A stretch of 64,000 nt of DNA from Cellulophaga sp. RHA19 (GCF_002813425.1 NZ_PHUL01000001.1:2239001-2303000), one strand, 5' to 3'; numbered from the stretch's first letter, positions 25,268-34,529 are shown. The notes: a model not told the origin generated them from the letters alone. Translations and numbers: made by a program.

Positions 25268-27100
25268 ATGGCTGAAGAGAAAAACAACGCCCAAGTAGAG
25301 GAATCTACACCGGCAACAGAAGTAAAAGCAGTTACACCTAAGCAAGATCCAAAAGAATTTTTGGCTGAATTTGATTGGGATAAGTACGAAGAAGGAATTG
25401 AGCGTGTAGACGATTCTAAATTAGAAGAGTTTGAGGCAATGGTTGCTGAAAACTTCGTAGATACTGCAGATGAAGAAGTAGTTACAGGTAAAGTTGTTCA
25501 TTTAACTGAGCGTGAAGCTATTATTGATATTAACGCTAAGTCTGAAGGTGTTATATCTTTAAACGAATTCCGTTACAATCCAGATCTTAAAGTTGGTGAC
25601 AACGTTGAGGTTTTAATTGATATTCGTGAAGACAAAAGTGGACAATTAGTATTATCTCACAGAAAAGCTAGAACAATTAAGGCTTGGGATAGAGTTAATA
25701 ACGCTTGTGAGAAAGAAGAAATCGTTAATGGTTTTGTTAAGTGCAGAACTAAAGGTGGTATGATCGTAGATGTATTTGGAATTGAAGCATTCTTGCCAGG
25801 TTCTCAAATAGACGTGAAGCCAATTAGAGATTACGATCAGTATGTTGGTAAAAACATGGAATTCAAGGTTGTTAAGATTAACCAAGAATTTAAGAACGTA
25901 GTTGTTTCTCATAAAGCTTTAATTGAAGCTGATATTGAAGAGCAGAAGAAAGAAATTATAGGTCAATTAGAAAAAGGACAAGTATTAGAAGGTGTTGTTA
26001 AAAACATTACTTCTTACGGTGTGTTTATTGATCTTGGTGGTGTAGATGGTTTAATCCATATTACAGATCTTTCTTGGTCTAGAATTAACCACCCTAATGA
26101 GGTTGTTGAGTTAGATCAGAAAATGAACGTTGTAATTTTAGATTTTGATGATAACAAATCTAGAATCCAATTAGGTCTTAAGCAGTTAGAGAAGCACCCA
26201 TGGGAAGCGCTTAGCGAAGAAATGAAAGTTGGTGACAAAGTTAAAGGTAAAGTAGTTGTTATAGCAGATTACGGTGCATTTATTGAAGTTGCTGAAGGTG
26301 TTGAAGGTTTAGTACACGTTTCTGAAATGTCTTGGTCTACGCACTTGCGTTCAGCTCAGGATTTTGTAAAAGTTGGTGATGAGATAGAAGCTCAAATCTT
26401 AACTTTAGATCGTGATGACCGTAAAATGTCTCTTGGTATTAAGCAATTAACTCCAGATCCATGGACTGATATTGTATCTAAATACCCAGTAAACTCTAGA
26501 CATAAAGGTATAGTACGTAACTTTACTAACTTTGGTGTGTTTGTAGAAATGGAAGAAGGTATAGATGGTTTAATCTATATTTCTGATCTTTCTTGGACTA
26601 AGAAAATTAAGCACCCATCTGAGTTTGTAACTGTTGGTGAAACTTTAGAAGTAGAGGTATTAGAATTAGATGTTGATGCACGTAAACTTAGTTTAGGTCA
26701 TAAACAAACTACCGAAAACCCTTGGGACAAATATGAGACTGAATTTGCTTTAGACTCTGTTCACAAAGGAACTATTGATGAGATAGTAGACAAAGGAGCA
26801 ATTGTTAACTTTAACGAAGACATTGCAGCATTTGTACCAACTCGTCACTTAGAAAAAGAAGACGGTAAGAAAATTGCTAAAGGTGAAGAAGCAGACTTTA
26901 AAATCATTGAATTCAACAAAGAATTTAAGAGAGTTGTTGCTAGTCATACTGCAATCTTCAGAGAAGAAGAGCAACGTAATGTAAAAGCAGCTGTTAAAAG
27001 ACAATCTGCTGCAGCTGATGAAGCTAAGCCAACTTTAGGTGATGCTAACGAAGCTTTACAAGCGTTAAAAGATAAAATGGATGCAGCTAACAAAAAGTAA
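25268..27100 (+). CDS. rpsA: 30S ribosomal protein S1
   Basis: I use the ATG at 25268 (MAEEKNNAQVEEST), giving 610 residues; the frame is open from a TTG at 25241 that lies within the leader hairpin. After an acidic N-terminus come six S1 OB-fold repeats; the clearest are GVVKNITSYGVFIDLGGVDG, GKVVVIADYGAFIEVAEGVE and GIVRNFTNFGVFVEMEEGID, each followed by GLIHITDLSW-type strands. S1 helps mRNA bind the 30S subunit, which matters in Bacteroidota where Shine-Dalgarno sites are rare. A short Ala/Lys-rich tail ends the protein. Confidence 0.97.
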   Translation: MAEEKNNAQVEESTPATEVKAVTPKQDPKEFLAEFDWDKYEEGIERVDDSKLEEFEAMVAENFVDTADEEVVTGKVVHLTEREAIIDINAKSEGVISLNEFRYNPDLKVGDNVEVLIDIREDKSGQLVLSHRKARTIKAWDRVNNACEKEEIVNGFVKCRTKGGMIVDVFGIEAFLPGSQIDVKPIRDYDQYVGKNMEFKVVKINQEFKNVVVSHKALIEADIEEQKKEIIGQLEKGQVLEGVVKNITSYGVFIDLGGVDGLIHITDLSWSRINHPNEVVELDQKMNVVILDFDDNKSRIQLGLKQLEKHPWEALSEEMKVGDKVKGKVVVIADYGAFIEVAEGVEGLVHVSEMSWSTHLRSAQDFVKVGDEIEAQILTLDRDDRKMSLGIKQLTPDPWTDIVSKYPVNSRHKGIVRNFTNFGVFVEMEEGIDGLIYISDLSWTKKIKHPSEFVTVGETLEVEVLELDVDARKLSLGHKQTTENPWDKYETEFALDSVHKGTIDEIVDKGAIVNFNEDIAAFVPTRHLEKEDGKKIAKGEEADFKIIEFNKEFKRVVASHTAIFREEEQRNVKAAVKRQSAAADEAKPTLGDANEALQALKDKMDAANKK

Positions 27101-27120
27101 GCTCACATTTTAATAAATTT

Positions 27121-27151
27121 AAAAGCCTAAACGAAAGTTTAGGCTTTTTTT
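27121..27151 (+). terminator. Terminator of rpsA with GAAA tetraloop
   Basis: AAAAGCCTAAAC pairs perfectly with GTTTAGGCTTTT around a GAAA (GNRA) loop closed by a C-G pair, followed by a T run. Confidence 0.94.
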
Positions 27152-27273
27152 ATGCTTAATTTTTTAAGTTAAATTGTTGATATTGGCTAACGTAACCAAC
27201 ATCAGCCTAAAAAAATAATAGTAAAGTAAAAATAAAGAGGTTACTTTCTTTAACTAGTTTACGTATAAATTGC

Positions 27274-27281
27274 TATTTTTG
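27274..27281 (+). promoter_or_regulatory. Candidate -7 element of pyrR-pyrB operon
   Basis: TATTTTTG lies 28 bases before the pyrR ATG. The implied leader of about 20 bases has no room for the PyrR-binding anti-terminator stems known from Bacillus. Confidence 0.5.
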
Positions 27282-27309
27282 TGTAACAAAAGCGTTGGTA
27301 TCCTAACCT

Positions 27310-27849
27310 ATGAGTAAAAAAGTACTACTTTCCTCTAAAGAAATCCAAATCATATTACATAGATTGGCTTGTCAGTTATTAGAAAATCATACAGATTTTA
27401 AAGACACAGTCTTAATAGGGTTACAACCACGTGGTATATATTTAGCAAAAAGACTATCAAATCTTTTAACACAAGAGTATGGTGTTAAAAAAATAGATCT
27501 AGGATCTTTAGATATTACATTTTACAGGGATGATTTTAGAAGAGGAGATAAAACCCTAGAAGCAAGTAAAACCCATATTAACTTTTTAGTAGAAGATAAA
27601 AAAGTGGTTTTTATTGATGATGTACTTTATACAGGACGTAGCATTAGATCTGCTTTAACAGCAATACAATCTTTTGGTAGACCTGCAGAAATAGAATTAC
27701 TAACCTTAATAGATCGTAGATTTAGTAGACACTTGCCAATACAACCTAATTATAGAGGTAGACAAGTAGATGCTATTAACGAGGAAAAGGTACAAGTACT
27801 TTGGCAAGAGAATGACGGGCAAGACATTGTCTATTTAATAAATGAATAA
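27310..27849 (+). CDS. pyrR: Bifunctional pyrimidine regulator / uracil phosphoribosyltransferase PyrR
   Basis: The 179-residue protein has the type I phosphoribosyltransferase fold with the PRPP loop VVFIDDVLYTGRSIRSAL and LIGLQPRGIYLAKRL, both typical of PyrR. In Bacillus PyrR binds pyr mRNA to control attenuation and has weak uracil phosphoribosyltransferase activity. Here it is the first gene of a pyrR-pyrB unit, overlapping or abutting pyrB, but no attenuator is visible in the short leader, so the enzymatic role may dominate. Confidence 0.94.
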   Translation: MSKKVLLSSKEIQIILHRLACQLLENHTDFKDTVLIGLQPRGIYLAKRLSNLLTQEYGVKKIDLGSLDITFYRDDFRRGDKTLEASKTHINFLVEDKKVVFIDDVLYTGRSIRSALTAIQSFGRPAEIELLTLIDRRFSRHLPIQPNYRGRQVDAINEEKVQVLWQENDGQDIVYLINE

Positions 27850-27859
27850 AACAACGAAA

Positions 27860-28786
27860 ATGAGCGAATTGAGTGTTAATCACTTATTAGGAATAAAATA
27901 TCTTAACAAAAACGATATTAATCTCATTTTTGAAACCGCAGACCATTTTAAAGAAGTAATAAATAGGTCTATAAAAAAAGTCCCTTCTTTAAGAGATATT
28001 ACTATCGCAAACATTTTTTTTGAAAATAGTACCAGAACAAAACTTTCTTTTGAGCTAGCAGAAAAAAGATTGTCGGCAGATGTAATTAACTTTTCGGCAT
28101 CACAATCATCTGTAAAAAAAGGAGAAACGTTAATAGATACTGTAAATAACATATTATCTATGAAAGTAGATATGGTTGTTATGAGGCATCCAAACCCTGG
28201 TGCAGGTGTGTTTTTATCTAAGCACGTAAAAGCTGCAATAATTAATGCTGGTGATGGTGCGCATGAGCACCCAACACAGGCATTGTTAGACTCTTACTCT
28301 ATACGAGAAAAGTTAGGAGATGTAGGAGGTAAAAATGTTGTTATAGTAGGTGATATTCTTCATTCTAGAGTGGCTTTGTCTAATATATTAGCACTTAAAT
28401 TACAAGGGGCAAATGTAAAAGTATGCGGTCCAAAAACATTAATTCCAAAACACATAGAGTCTTTAGGTGTTACGGTAGAAACAGATTTGCGTAAAGCGTT
28501 AAATTGGTGTGACGTAGCTAATATGTTACGTGTACAAAATGAGCGTATGGATATTAGTTATTTTCCAACTACCAGAGAGTACACTCAGCAATTTGGAGTA
28601 AACAAAGCTTTGTTAGAAAGTTTAGATAAAGAAATAGTAATAATGCACCCAGGACCAATAAACCGTGGCGTAGAAATTACTAGTGATGTTGCAGACTCTA
28701 ATCAATCTATAATCTTAGATCAGGTAGAAAATGGTGTAGCTGTACGTATGGCTGTTATTTATTTGCTTGCATCTAAAATAAAATAA
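27860..28786 (+). CDS. pyrB: Aspartate carbamoyltransferase catalytic subunit
   Basis: The likely start at 27860 (MSELSVNHLLGIKYL) gives 308 residues; an in-frame ATG at 27842 would overlap pyrR by 8 bases. Carbamoyl-phosphate site S57-T-R-T (FFENSTRTKLSF), the HPTQALLD motif and MHPGPINRGVE are all present. It joins carbamoyl phosphate and aspartate in pyrimidine synthesis. No pyrI regulatory gene is adjacent. Carbamoyl phosphate would come from the CPSase encoded by carB 9 kb downstream. Confidence 0.96.
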   Translation: MSELSVNHLLGIKYLNKNDINLIFETADHFKEVINRSIKKVPSLRDITIANIFFENSTRTKLSFELAEKRLSADVINFSASQSSVKKGETLIDTVNNILSMKVDMVVMRHPNPGAGVFLSKHVKAAIINAGDGAHEHPTQALLDSYSIREKLGDVGGKNVVIVGDILHSRVALSNILALKLQGANVKVCGPKTLIPKHIESLGVTVETDLRKALNWCDVANMLRVQNERMDISYFPTTREYTQQFGVNKALLESLDKEIVIMHPGPINRGVEITSDVADSNQSIILDQVENGVAVRMAVIYLLASKIK

Positions 28787-28792
28787 TTTACT

Positions 28793-29125
28793 ATGGTTTT
28801 TGATAAAGATGGTACAACTACAATTGTAGACCAAGAGAATATCTCTTTGGCTAAATTTTTAGAAAATTTAAACAATGCTTACGAGAAAATAAAGAACGAT
28901 AATATTATTGTAAACCTTTTCTCTTTTTCAGCTTTAACAAGTTCAGATGTGTTAGAGTTTTTAGATTTATCTAACCAGCACAGAGGAGCTAATAAATCTT
29001 TTGTTTTGGTTACTAATAAGGTTTCTTATGATGACGTGCCAGAAGAAATATCTGTTGTTCCTACCATACAAGAAGCTAGGGATATTATAGAAATGGAAGA
29101 AATTGAACGTGATTTAGGCATCTAA
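28793..29125 (+). CDS. Small STAS-like protein between pyrB and rnz
   Basis: The 110-residue soluble protein shows alternating beta strands and helices (TTTIVDQENISLAKFLEN, NDNIIVNLFSF, TSSDVLEFLDLSNQHRGA, KSFVLVTNKV), reminiscent of the STAS/anti-sigma-antagonist fold. The phosphorylatable Ser of SpoIIAA-type proteins is not clearly placed, though TSSD is in the right region. It starts 6 bases after pyrB. The same gene order is widespread in Flavobacteriia as far as I recall. Function is unknown. Confidence 0.75.
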   Translation: MVFDKDGTTTIVDQENISLAKFLENLNNAYEKIKNDNIIVNLFSFSALTSSDVLEFLDLSNQHRGANKSFVLVTNKVSYDDVPEEISVVPTIQEARDIIEMEEIERDLGI

Positions 29126-29204
29126 TTTTAAATTAAATAATACTTTTTTTAGCAAATAAGCAATGTTTGTTTGTTATAAATACTAACAAACAATAACTAC
29201 TATT

Positions 29205-30110
29205 TTGCAATTAACTGTACTAGGTTGCCACGCAGCCACACCACGCTCACTGGCTAACCCTACATCTCAGACATTAGATATAAGAGGACATCTTTTTTTA
29301 ATAGATTGTGGTGAGAGTACACAAGTACAACTAAGAAAAAGTAAGCTTAAGTTTTCTAGAATTAAGCATATTTTTATTTCTCATTTACACGGAGATCATT
29401 TTTTTGGACTTCCGGGTTTGGTATCTACCTTTAGGTTGTTAGGTAGAGAAAAAGAGTTACATATTTACGGACCAAAAGGGATTAAAGAAGCAATTACAAT
29501 GTTGCTAAAACTTGGGGATTCTTGGACAAATTATCCGCTGTATTTTCACGAGTTAACTAGCAAAGAATCTACCGTTGTTTTTGAAGATGACAAAGTAAAA
29601 GTATCTACCATACCATTAAATCACAGAATTTACACAAATGGTTTCCTGTTTCAGGAAAAAGAAGTAGACCGTAAGTTAAATATAGATGCAGTAGCCTCTT
29701 ATAAAATTGACAAGTGCTATTATCAAAAAATTAAAAACGGGAAAGATATTACTTTGGATGATGGTACTTTGGTTGCTAATGCAGATTTAACTTTTGATCC
29801 GCCTAAACCTAAAAGTTATGCCTTTTGTAGTGATACCGTTTTTGAACCTAGTATAATACCAGTTATAAAAGGAGTAGATGTATTGTATCATGAAGCTACT
29901 TTTTTAAATTCTGAAGCAGAATTAGCAACAAAAACAAAACACTCTACCGCAAAACAGGCTGCAACAATAGCTAAGCAAGCTAACGCAGGCGCTCTAGTTT
30001 TAGGTCATTATTCTACACGTTACAAAACTACCGAATTGTTTAAGCAAGAGGCAGAAGAAGTATTTACTCCAGTGCTATTAGGAGAAGATGGTAAATCGTT
30101 CGATTTTTAA
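29205..30110 (+). CDS. rnz: Ribonuclease Z
   Basis: The 301-residue metallo-beta-lactamase-fold protein has the zinc motif SHLHGDHFFG (His60, His62, Asp64, His65), an exosite-like insertion in the middle and CSDTVFEPS and HSTAKQAA motifs at the end. It cuts the 3' trailer of tRNA precursors. No ATG exists between the in-frame stop at 29184 and the conserved first strand (LTVLGCHAATP), so the start must be TTG at 29205 or ATT just before it. About 80 AT-rich bases separate it from the STAS-like gene. Confidence 0.94.
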   Translation: MQLTVLGCHAATPRSLANPTSQTLDIRGHLFLIDCGESTQVQLRKSKLKFSRIKHIFISHLHGDHFFGLPGLVSTFRLLGREKELHIYGPKGIKEAITMLLKLGDSWTNYPLYFHELTSKESTVVFEDDKVKVSTIPLNHRIYTNGFLFQEKEVDRKLNIDAVASYKIDKCYYQKIKNGKDITLDDGTLVANADLTFDPPKPKSYAFCSDTVFEPSIIPVIKGVDVLYHEATFLNSEAELATKTKHSTAKQAATIAKQANAGALVLGHYSTRYKTTELFKQEAEEVFTPVLLGEDGKSFDF

Positions 30111-30141
30111 AGGTATACACTGTTATCAATTTTTTAAGTTT

Positions 30142-30149
30142 TATCTTTG
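30142..30149 (+). promoter_or_regulatory. Candidate -7 element of EamA transporter gene
   Basis: TATCTTTG followed by CCGGC lies about 100 bases before the ATG at 30248; no clear -33 TTG is seen. Confidence 0.4.
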
Positions 30150-30247
30150 CCGGCTTTTTAAAGGCTAAATAGGCTTAATTTGTAGTGTAAAATTATTACA
30201 AAACTACATCACAAATGTCTTAGCTTTTAAAAATATAATTTATAGAT

Positions 30248-31171
30248 ATGGAGAAGTTAAAAGGAGCGCTATTTGTTTTAATTGGGGCAGCTAGTTATGG
30301 TGTGTTGGCAACATTTGTAAAGAAAGCAAATTTAGAAGGATTTAGTACCAGCGGATTAAATACATTGCAATATTTAATAGGTTTTATAGGGGTGGCTTTA
30401 TTGGCATTACTTAATAAAAAAAATCGCACGGTTGCAAAAACTAAAGAAAATAAAAACGGAAAACTTAAGTTAGTACTTTTTGGTACAGCAGCAGGTTTAA
30501 CAAGTTATTTTTATTATTTAAGTCTTAATTATATTCCTGTTTCTGTGGCTATTATTTTTCTTATGCAAGCCATTTGGATGGGGGTTGTTTTAGAAATGAT
30601 TTTAAGTAAAAAAGTAGACAAACTTAAACTGTTTGGGAGTTTATTAGTAATTATAGGAACTTTATTTGCTGTTAATGTTTTTAATGAAAGCAAAGCTATA
30701 GATCCAACAGGTTTTATTTTGGGAGTTATGGCAAGTATGTGTTATACTGCTACTTTGTATGCATCTAACACAGTTGCTGTTAGTTTACCTAATATGGTTA
30801 GGAGTAAGTATTTAGTTTTAGGTGGTTTGCTAATAGTATTACTTATTTGGAATACAGACTTACTTACGGAGTTTGACTATGCCAGCTTAAGTTTTTGGCA
30901 ATATGGACTGTTTTTAGGCTTTTTTGGTGCAGTTTTGCCTCCAATAGCCTTTAATAAAGGATTTCCTATTACAGGTATTGGTCTGGGTAGTATTTTAACA
31001 TCATTAGAAATTCCGGTTTCAATATTAACTGCAAGTATAATTTTGGGCGAAGAAATTAAGGGTATACAATGGATTGGTGTTTTAATTATTATAGTCTCTG
31101 TCGCAGTTATTAATTATAAGAGTATTGTTAACGATATTAAAAACAGTAAAAACCAGCCAACTTCTGCTTAA
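30248..31171 (+). CDS. EamA-family (DMT superfamily) transporter
   Basis: The 307-residue protein has ten predicted helices in two EamA halves (about 5-140 and 155-290). The first half ends with a short Lys-rich loop (NKKNRTVAKTKENKNGK) and the second includes VLPPIAFNKGFPITGIGLGS. Members export or import small metabolites such as amino acids or nucleosides; the substrate cannot be read from sequence. It is transcribed alone, with pdxH following after a new candidate promoter. Confidence 0.88.
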   Translation: MEKLKGALFVLIGAASYGVLATFVKKANLEGFSTSGLNTLQYLIGFIGVALLALLNKKNRTVAKTKENKNGKLKLVLFGTAAGLTSYFYYLSLNYIPVSVAIIFLMQAIWMGVVLEMILSKKVDKLKLFGSLLVIIGTLFAVNVFNESKAIDPTGFILGVMASMCYTATLYASNTVAVSLPNMVRSKYLVLGGLLIVLLIWNTDLLTEFDYASLSFWQYGLFLGFFGAVLPPIAFNKGFPITGIGLGSILTSLEIPVSILTASIILGEEIKGIQWIGVLIIIVSVAVINYKSIVNDIKNSKNQPTSA

Positions 31172-31179
31172 ATAATTAG

Positions 31180-31187
31180 TAAATTTG
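31180..31187 (+). promoter_or_regulatory. Candidate -7 element of pdxH
   Basis: TAAATTTG fits TAnnTTTG, 71 bases before the pdxH ATG. Confidence 0.4.
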
Positions 31188-31258
31188 TAGTTGTAAAATT
31201 ACAGTTGTTTTATGTTTTAGAACGATGTTATTTACGTTGTAAAAATAGAGATTACACT

Positions 31259-31906
31259 ATGAAAAAGGATTTAGGGAACTACAGAAAATCATACCAAAAA
31301 AGTGAACTTTTAGAAGGCGGAGTATCTGACAACCCAATAGAATTATTTCAAAAATGGTTTTATGAAGTAGAAGCTACAGATGGCGTGGAGGAACCTAATG
31401 CTATGACAATTTCTACAATTGGTTTAGATGGTTTTCCTAAAAGTAGGGTAGTATTACTTAAAAAATATACACATGAAGGTTTTATTTTTTACACAAATTA
31501 CAATAGTGAAAAAGGTAAAGCAATAGCAAACAACCCTAATATGTGTGTGTCTTTCTTTTGGCCAAATTTAGAAAGACAGGTTATTATTAAAGGAAAGGCA
31601 GAAAAAATAGCAGAGAATTTATCTGATGGTTATTTTGAATCTAGGCCAGATGGTAGTAAACTAGGTGCAATAGTGTCTGACCAAAGTACGGTGATACCTT
31701 CTAGAGAGTTTTTAGAAGATAAATTAAAATCTTTAGAGGAAGAGTATGAAGATAAAGAAATAGAAAGACCAAAGCATTGGGGCGGATATATTGTTAAGCC
31801 TGTATCTATAGAGTTTTGGCAAGGGAGACCAAATAGGTTACATGATAGAATTAGATATGAGTTGCAAGAAGATTACAATTGGAAGATTGAAAGGCTTGCA
31901 CCGTAA
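31259..31906 (+). CDS. pdxH: Pyridoxamine 5'-phosphate oxidase
   Basis: The start at 31259 (MKKDLGNYRKSYQKSELLEG) gives 215 residues, the usual length; the frame upstream to 31205 starts with TTG and shows no conserved sequence. FMN- and substrate-binding motifs include SRVVLLKKY, TNYNSEKGKAI, SDQSTVIPSRE and EFWQGRPNRLHDR. It oxidises pyridoxine or pyridoxamine 5'-phosphate to pyridoxal 5'-phosphate. The C-terminal ERLAP is characteristic. Confidence 0.96.
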   Translation: MKKDLGNYRKSYQKSELLEGGVSDNPIELFQKWFYEVEATDGVEEPNAMTISTIGLDGFPKSRVVLLKKYTHEGFIFYTNYNSEKGKAIANNPNMCVSFFWPNLERQVIIKGKAEKIAENLSDGYFESRPDGSKLGAIVSDQSTVIPSREFLEDKLKSLEEEYEDKEIERPKHWGGYIVKPVSIEFWQGRPNRLHDRIRYELQEDYNWKIERLAP

Positions 31907-31924
31907 AGGTCTAGAAGTAATTTG

Positions 31925-31932
31925 TATATTTG
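31925..31932 (+). promoter_or_regulatory. Candidate -7 element of mtaB
   Basis: TATATTTG followed by CACCCC is the same arrangement as at rpsA and rpmH, 33 bases before the ATG; a -33 TTG at standard distance is not evident. Confidence 0.55.
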
Positions 31933-31964
31933 CACCCCAATAAAAATGCTGTAATTAATTAAAA

Positions 31965-33293
31965 ATGAAGAAGAAAGTAGCTTTTTACACACTAGGTTGT
32001 AAACTTAACTTTTCAGAAACTTCTACCATTGCTCGTAGCTTTGTAGATGAAGGTTTTGATAGAGTAGATTTTGCAGAAGCTGCAGATATGTATGTGATTA
32101 ATACGTGCTCTGTAACCGAAAATGCAGATAAAAGATTTAAATCTATAGTAAAACAAGCTCAAAAGAAAAATCCAGATGCATTTGTAGCAGCAGTTGGTTG
32201 TTATGCACAGTTAAAGCCAGAAGAACTAGCAGCGGTAGATGGTGTAGATTTGGTTTTAGGTGCTACAGAGAAATTTAAAATTACAGACTATATAAACGAT
32301 TTATCTAAAAACGATTTTGGAGAAGTACACTCTTGCGAAATTGAAGAAGCAGATTTTTATGTTGGTAGTTATGCAATAGGAGATAGAACACGTGCTTTTT
32401 TAAAGGTACAAGATGGTTGCGATTATAAATGTACCTATTGTACAATTCCGCTTGCTAGAGGAATTTCTAGGAGTGATACTTTAGAAAATGTTTTAAAGAA
32501 TGCAGCAGAGATATCTGAAAAAAATATAAAAGAAATTGTACTTACTGGTGTAAATATTGGTGATTATGGTAAAGGTGAATTTGGAAACAAAAAACACCAA
32601 CATACATTTTTAGAGTTGGTAAAAGCTTTAGATACTGTAGACGGTATTCATAGGCTTAGAATATCTTCAATAGAGCCAAATTTATTAAAAAATGAGACCA
32701 TAGATTTTGTGTCTAAAAGTAATTCTTTTGTACCTCATTTTCATATTCCTTTACAGAGTGGTAGTGATGCTATTTTAAAATTAATGAGACGTAGGTATTT
32801 AACTAATTTATACATAGATCGTGTAGCTAAAATTAGAGAAGTTATGCCACACGCCTGTATTGGTGTAGATGTTATTGTTGGTTTTCCGGGTGAGACAGAA
32901 GAACACTTTTTAGAAACGTATCATTTTTTAAATGAATTAGATATTTCTTATTTACACGTTTTTACTTATTCTGAAAGAGATAACACGGTAGCTGCAGAAA
33001 TGGAAAATGCAGTACCTAAAAATGTAAGAGCTAAGCGTAGTAAAATGTTACGTGGCTTGTCTGTTAAAAAGCGTAGAGCATTTTATGAAAGTCAACTTGG
33101 ATCTACAAGAACAGTTTTGTTTGAAAGTGAAAATAAAGAAGGTTACATAACTGGTTTTACAGAGAATTATGTAAAAGTTAAGGCACCTTGGAACCCAGAG
33201 TTGGTAAACACATTGCATACAATACAACTAACGGAAATTGATGAGGATGGTTTGGTACGATTTGACTTTGTTAAAACCGAAGTTACGGTATAA
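31965..33293 (+). CDS. mtaB: tRNA t6A37 methylthiotransferase MtaB
   Basis: The 442-residue radical-SAM enzyme has the N-terminal UPF0004 domain with TLGCKLN, CSVTE and VGCYAQ cysteines for one cluster, the radical-SAM triad Cys152, Cys156 and Cys159 (CDYKCTYC), and a C-terminal TRAM-like domain. TLGCKLNFSE rather than the RimO or MiaB N-terminus points to MtaB. It adds a methylthio group to N6-threonylcarbamoyladenosine in tRNAs reading ANN codons. Confidence 0.94.
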   Translation: MKKKVAFYTLGCKLNFSETSTIARSFVDEGFDRVDFAEAADMYVINTCSVTENADKRFKSIVKQAQKKNPDAFVAAVGCYAQLKPEELAAVDGVDLVLGATEKFKITDYINDLSKNDFGEVHSCEIEEADFYVGSYAIGDRTRAFLKVQDGCDYKCTYCTIPLARGISRSDTLENVLKNAAEISEKNIKEIVLTGVNIGDYGKGEFGNKKHQHTFLELVKALDTVDGIHRLRISSIEPNLLKNETIDFVSKSNSFVPHFHIPLQSGSDAILKLMRRRYLTNLYIDRVAKIREVMPHACIGVDVIVGFPGETEEHFLETYHFLNELDISYLHVFTYSERDNTVAAEMENAVPKNVRAKRSKMLRGLSVKKRRAFYESQLGSTRTVLFESENKEGYITGFTENYVKVKAPWNPELVNTLHTIQLTEIDEDGLVRFDFVKTEVTV

Positions 33294-33295
33294 AA

Positions 33296-33337
33296 AAAAG
33301 GTGCTTTTAAAGTAGAACAACTTTTAAAGCACCTTTT
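33296..33337. terminator. Bidirectional terminator after mtaB
   Basis: An 18-bp perfect stem (AAAAGGTGCTTTTAAAGT with its complement) with an AGAACA loop lies between convergent mtaB and the acetyltransferase-like gene. Confidence 0.92.
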
Positions 33338-33346
33338 GTGATTTTA

Positions 33347-33643
33347 TTAGATACGTATACCAATAGGTAACATTTCTTTGTAGAGTCTTTTGTTTTTTCT
33401 TAAAAAGCTAGCGACATCAGGACTAGTAGGAACAACTCGCATATTCTTTTCTTGTATATCGTTTAAAACAGCCTTAATAAAGCCTTCTTTAAATTCAGTT
33501 TCGATAATTTCTTCAGGAATAATAAGTTTTGTTAAAAACACTTTACGTTCTTGTGATGAGTATTCTAATTTGGCCAAATGCCCATTAACTCTAGTTTCAT
33601 ACTGACGTAAAAAACTATTGTCTTTAATTTCTACTGCATTCAT
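33347..33643 (-). CDS. GNAT-like small acetyltransferase (YjdJ/Gcn5-type)
   Basis: The 98-residue protein fits the short acyl-CoA N-acyltransferase family (Acetyltransf_CG): YETRVNGHLAKLEYSS, EFKEGFIKAVLNDIQEKNMR, VVPTSPDVASFLRKN and GIRI at the end. Such proteins contain only the core of the GNAT fold and their acceptor is unknown. It is a single gene with its own terminator. Confidence 0.82.
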   Translation of the reverse strand: MNAVEIKDNSFLRQYETRVNGHLAKLEYSSQERKVFLTKLIIPEEIIETEFKEGFIKAVLNDIQEKNMRVVPTSPDVASFLRKNKRLYKEMLPIGIRI

Positions 33644-33823
33644 ATAGTATTTATTTTAAATTGAAGTTAAAATATGCGCTATTGTGTTCTAAAATAACGA
33701 TATTTAGTATCGTGAAATCATTATATTTTTCAGAGAAAAAAATGATAACAACCTAACAAAGTTACGTTAAAAATACGTAAAAACCTAGTTTTCAATTTAC
33801 TAAAGAAATAGTTGTATTAATAT

Positions 33824-34474
33824 ATGGTTAACGTTTACTTAATGCCAGGTATGGCTGCAAACCCATCGATATTTAAAAACATTAAATTACCAGAAGAAAA
33901 TTTTAATCAACATTTATTAGAGTGGTTTGTGCCTGCAAAAAATATGACATTAGACGAGTACGCAAAGGAGATGTGTACTAAAATTAAAGAAACTAACGTT
34001 GTATTAATAGGTGTATCTTTTGGTGGTATTTTGGTTCAGGAAATGGCCAAACATATTAAAGTTAAGAAAGTTATAATTATATCAAGTGTAAAAACAAAGT
34101 ATGAGCTTCCTAAACGTATGCGTTTAGCAAAGTATACCAAGGCATATAAGTTATTGCCAACAGGTTTGGTTACTAATATGGAAGTGTTAGCAAAGTATGC
34201 ATTTGGAGAAACGGTAACCAAACGTTTAGAGTTGTATGAGGAATATTTATCTGTTAACGACAAATATTACATAGATTGGTCTTTAGAACAAATCATAGAG
34301 TGGAATCAAGAAAAATATAGTCCAGATTTAGTTCATATACACGGAGATAACGATCCTGTTTTTCCTATAAAACATATAAAAGACTGTATTATAGTACCAA
34401 AAGGAACTCATATTATGGTAATAAATAGATTTAAGTGGTTTAATGAGCATTTGCCACAAATAATTTTAGAATAG
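33824..34474 (+). CDS. Alpha/beta-hydrolase fold protein
   Basis: The 216-residue protein has a nucleophile elbow GVSFGG (Ser near residue 67), an acid in HGDNDPVFP near 170 and a His in KGTHIMV near 192, forming a complete Ser-Asp-His triad. There is no signal peptide, so it is cytoplasmic. The opening VYLMPGMAANPSIF and the short cap suggest an esterase-like enzyme; the substrate is unknown. The transglycosylase gene follows after 55 bases. Confidence 0.82.
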   Translation: MVNVYLMPGMAANPSIFKNIKLPEENFNQHLLEWFVPAKNMTLDEYAKEMCTKIKETNVVLIGVSFGGILVQEMAKHIKVKKVIIISSVKTKYELPKRMRLAKYTKAYKLLPTGLVTNMEVLAKYAFGETVTKRLELYEEYLSVNDKYYIDWSLEQIIEWNQEKYSPDLVHIHGDNDPVFPIKHIKDCIIVPKGTHIMVINRFKWFNEHLPQIILE

Positions 34475-34529
34475 ATAAGGTATTTAATACCTTTGGTAGC
34501 AATTGAATTTAAATAGAAATAGATATAGG

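Noticed and set aside
27178..27204. Hairpin TGAT-A-TTGG/CCAA-C-ATCA upstream of pyrR
   Set aside because: It lies upstream of the likely pyrR promoter, so it would not be in the pyrR mRNA, and it lacks a T run.
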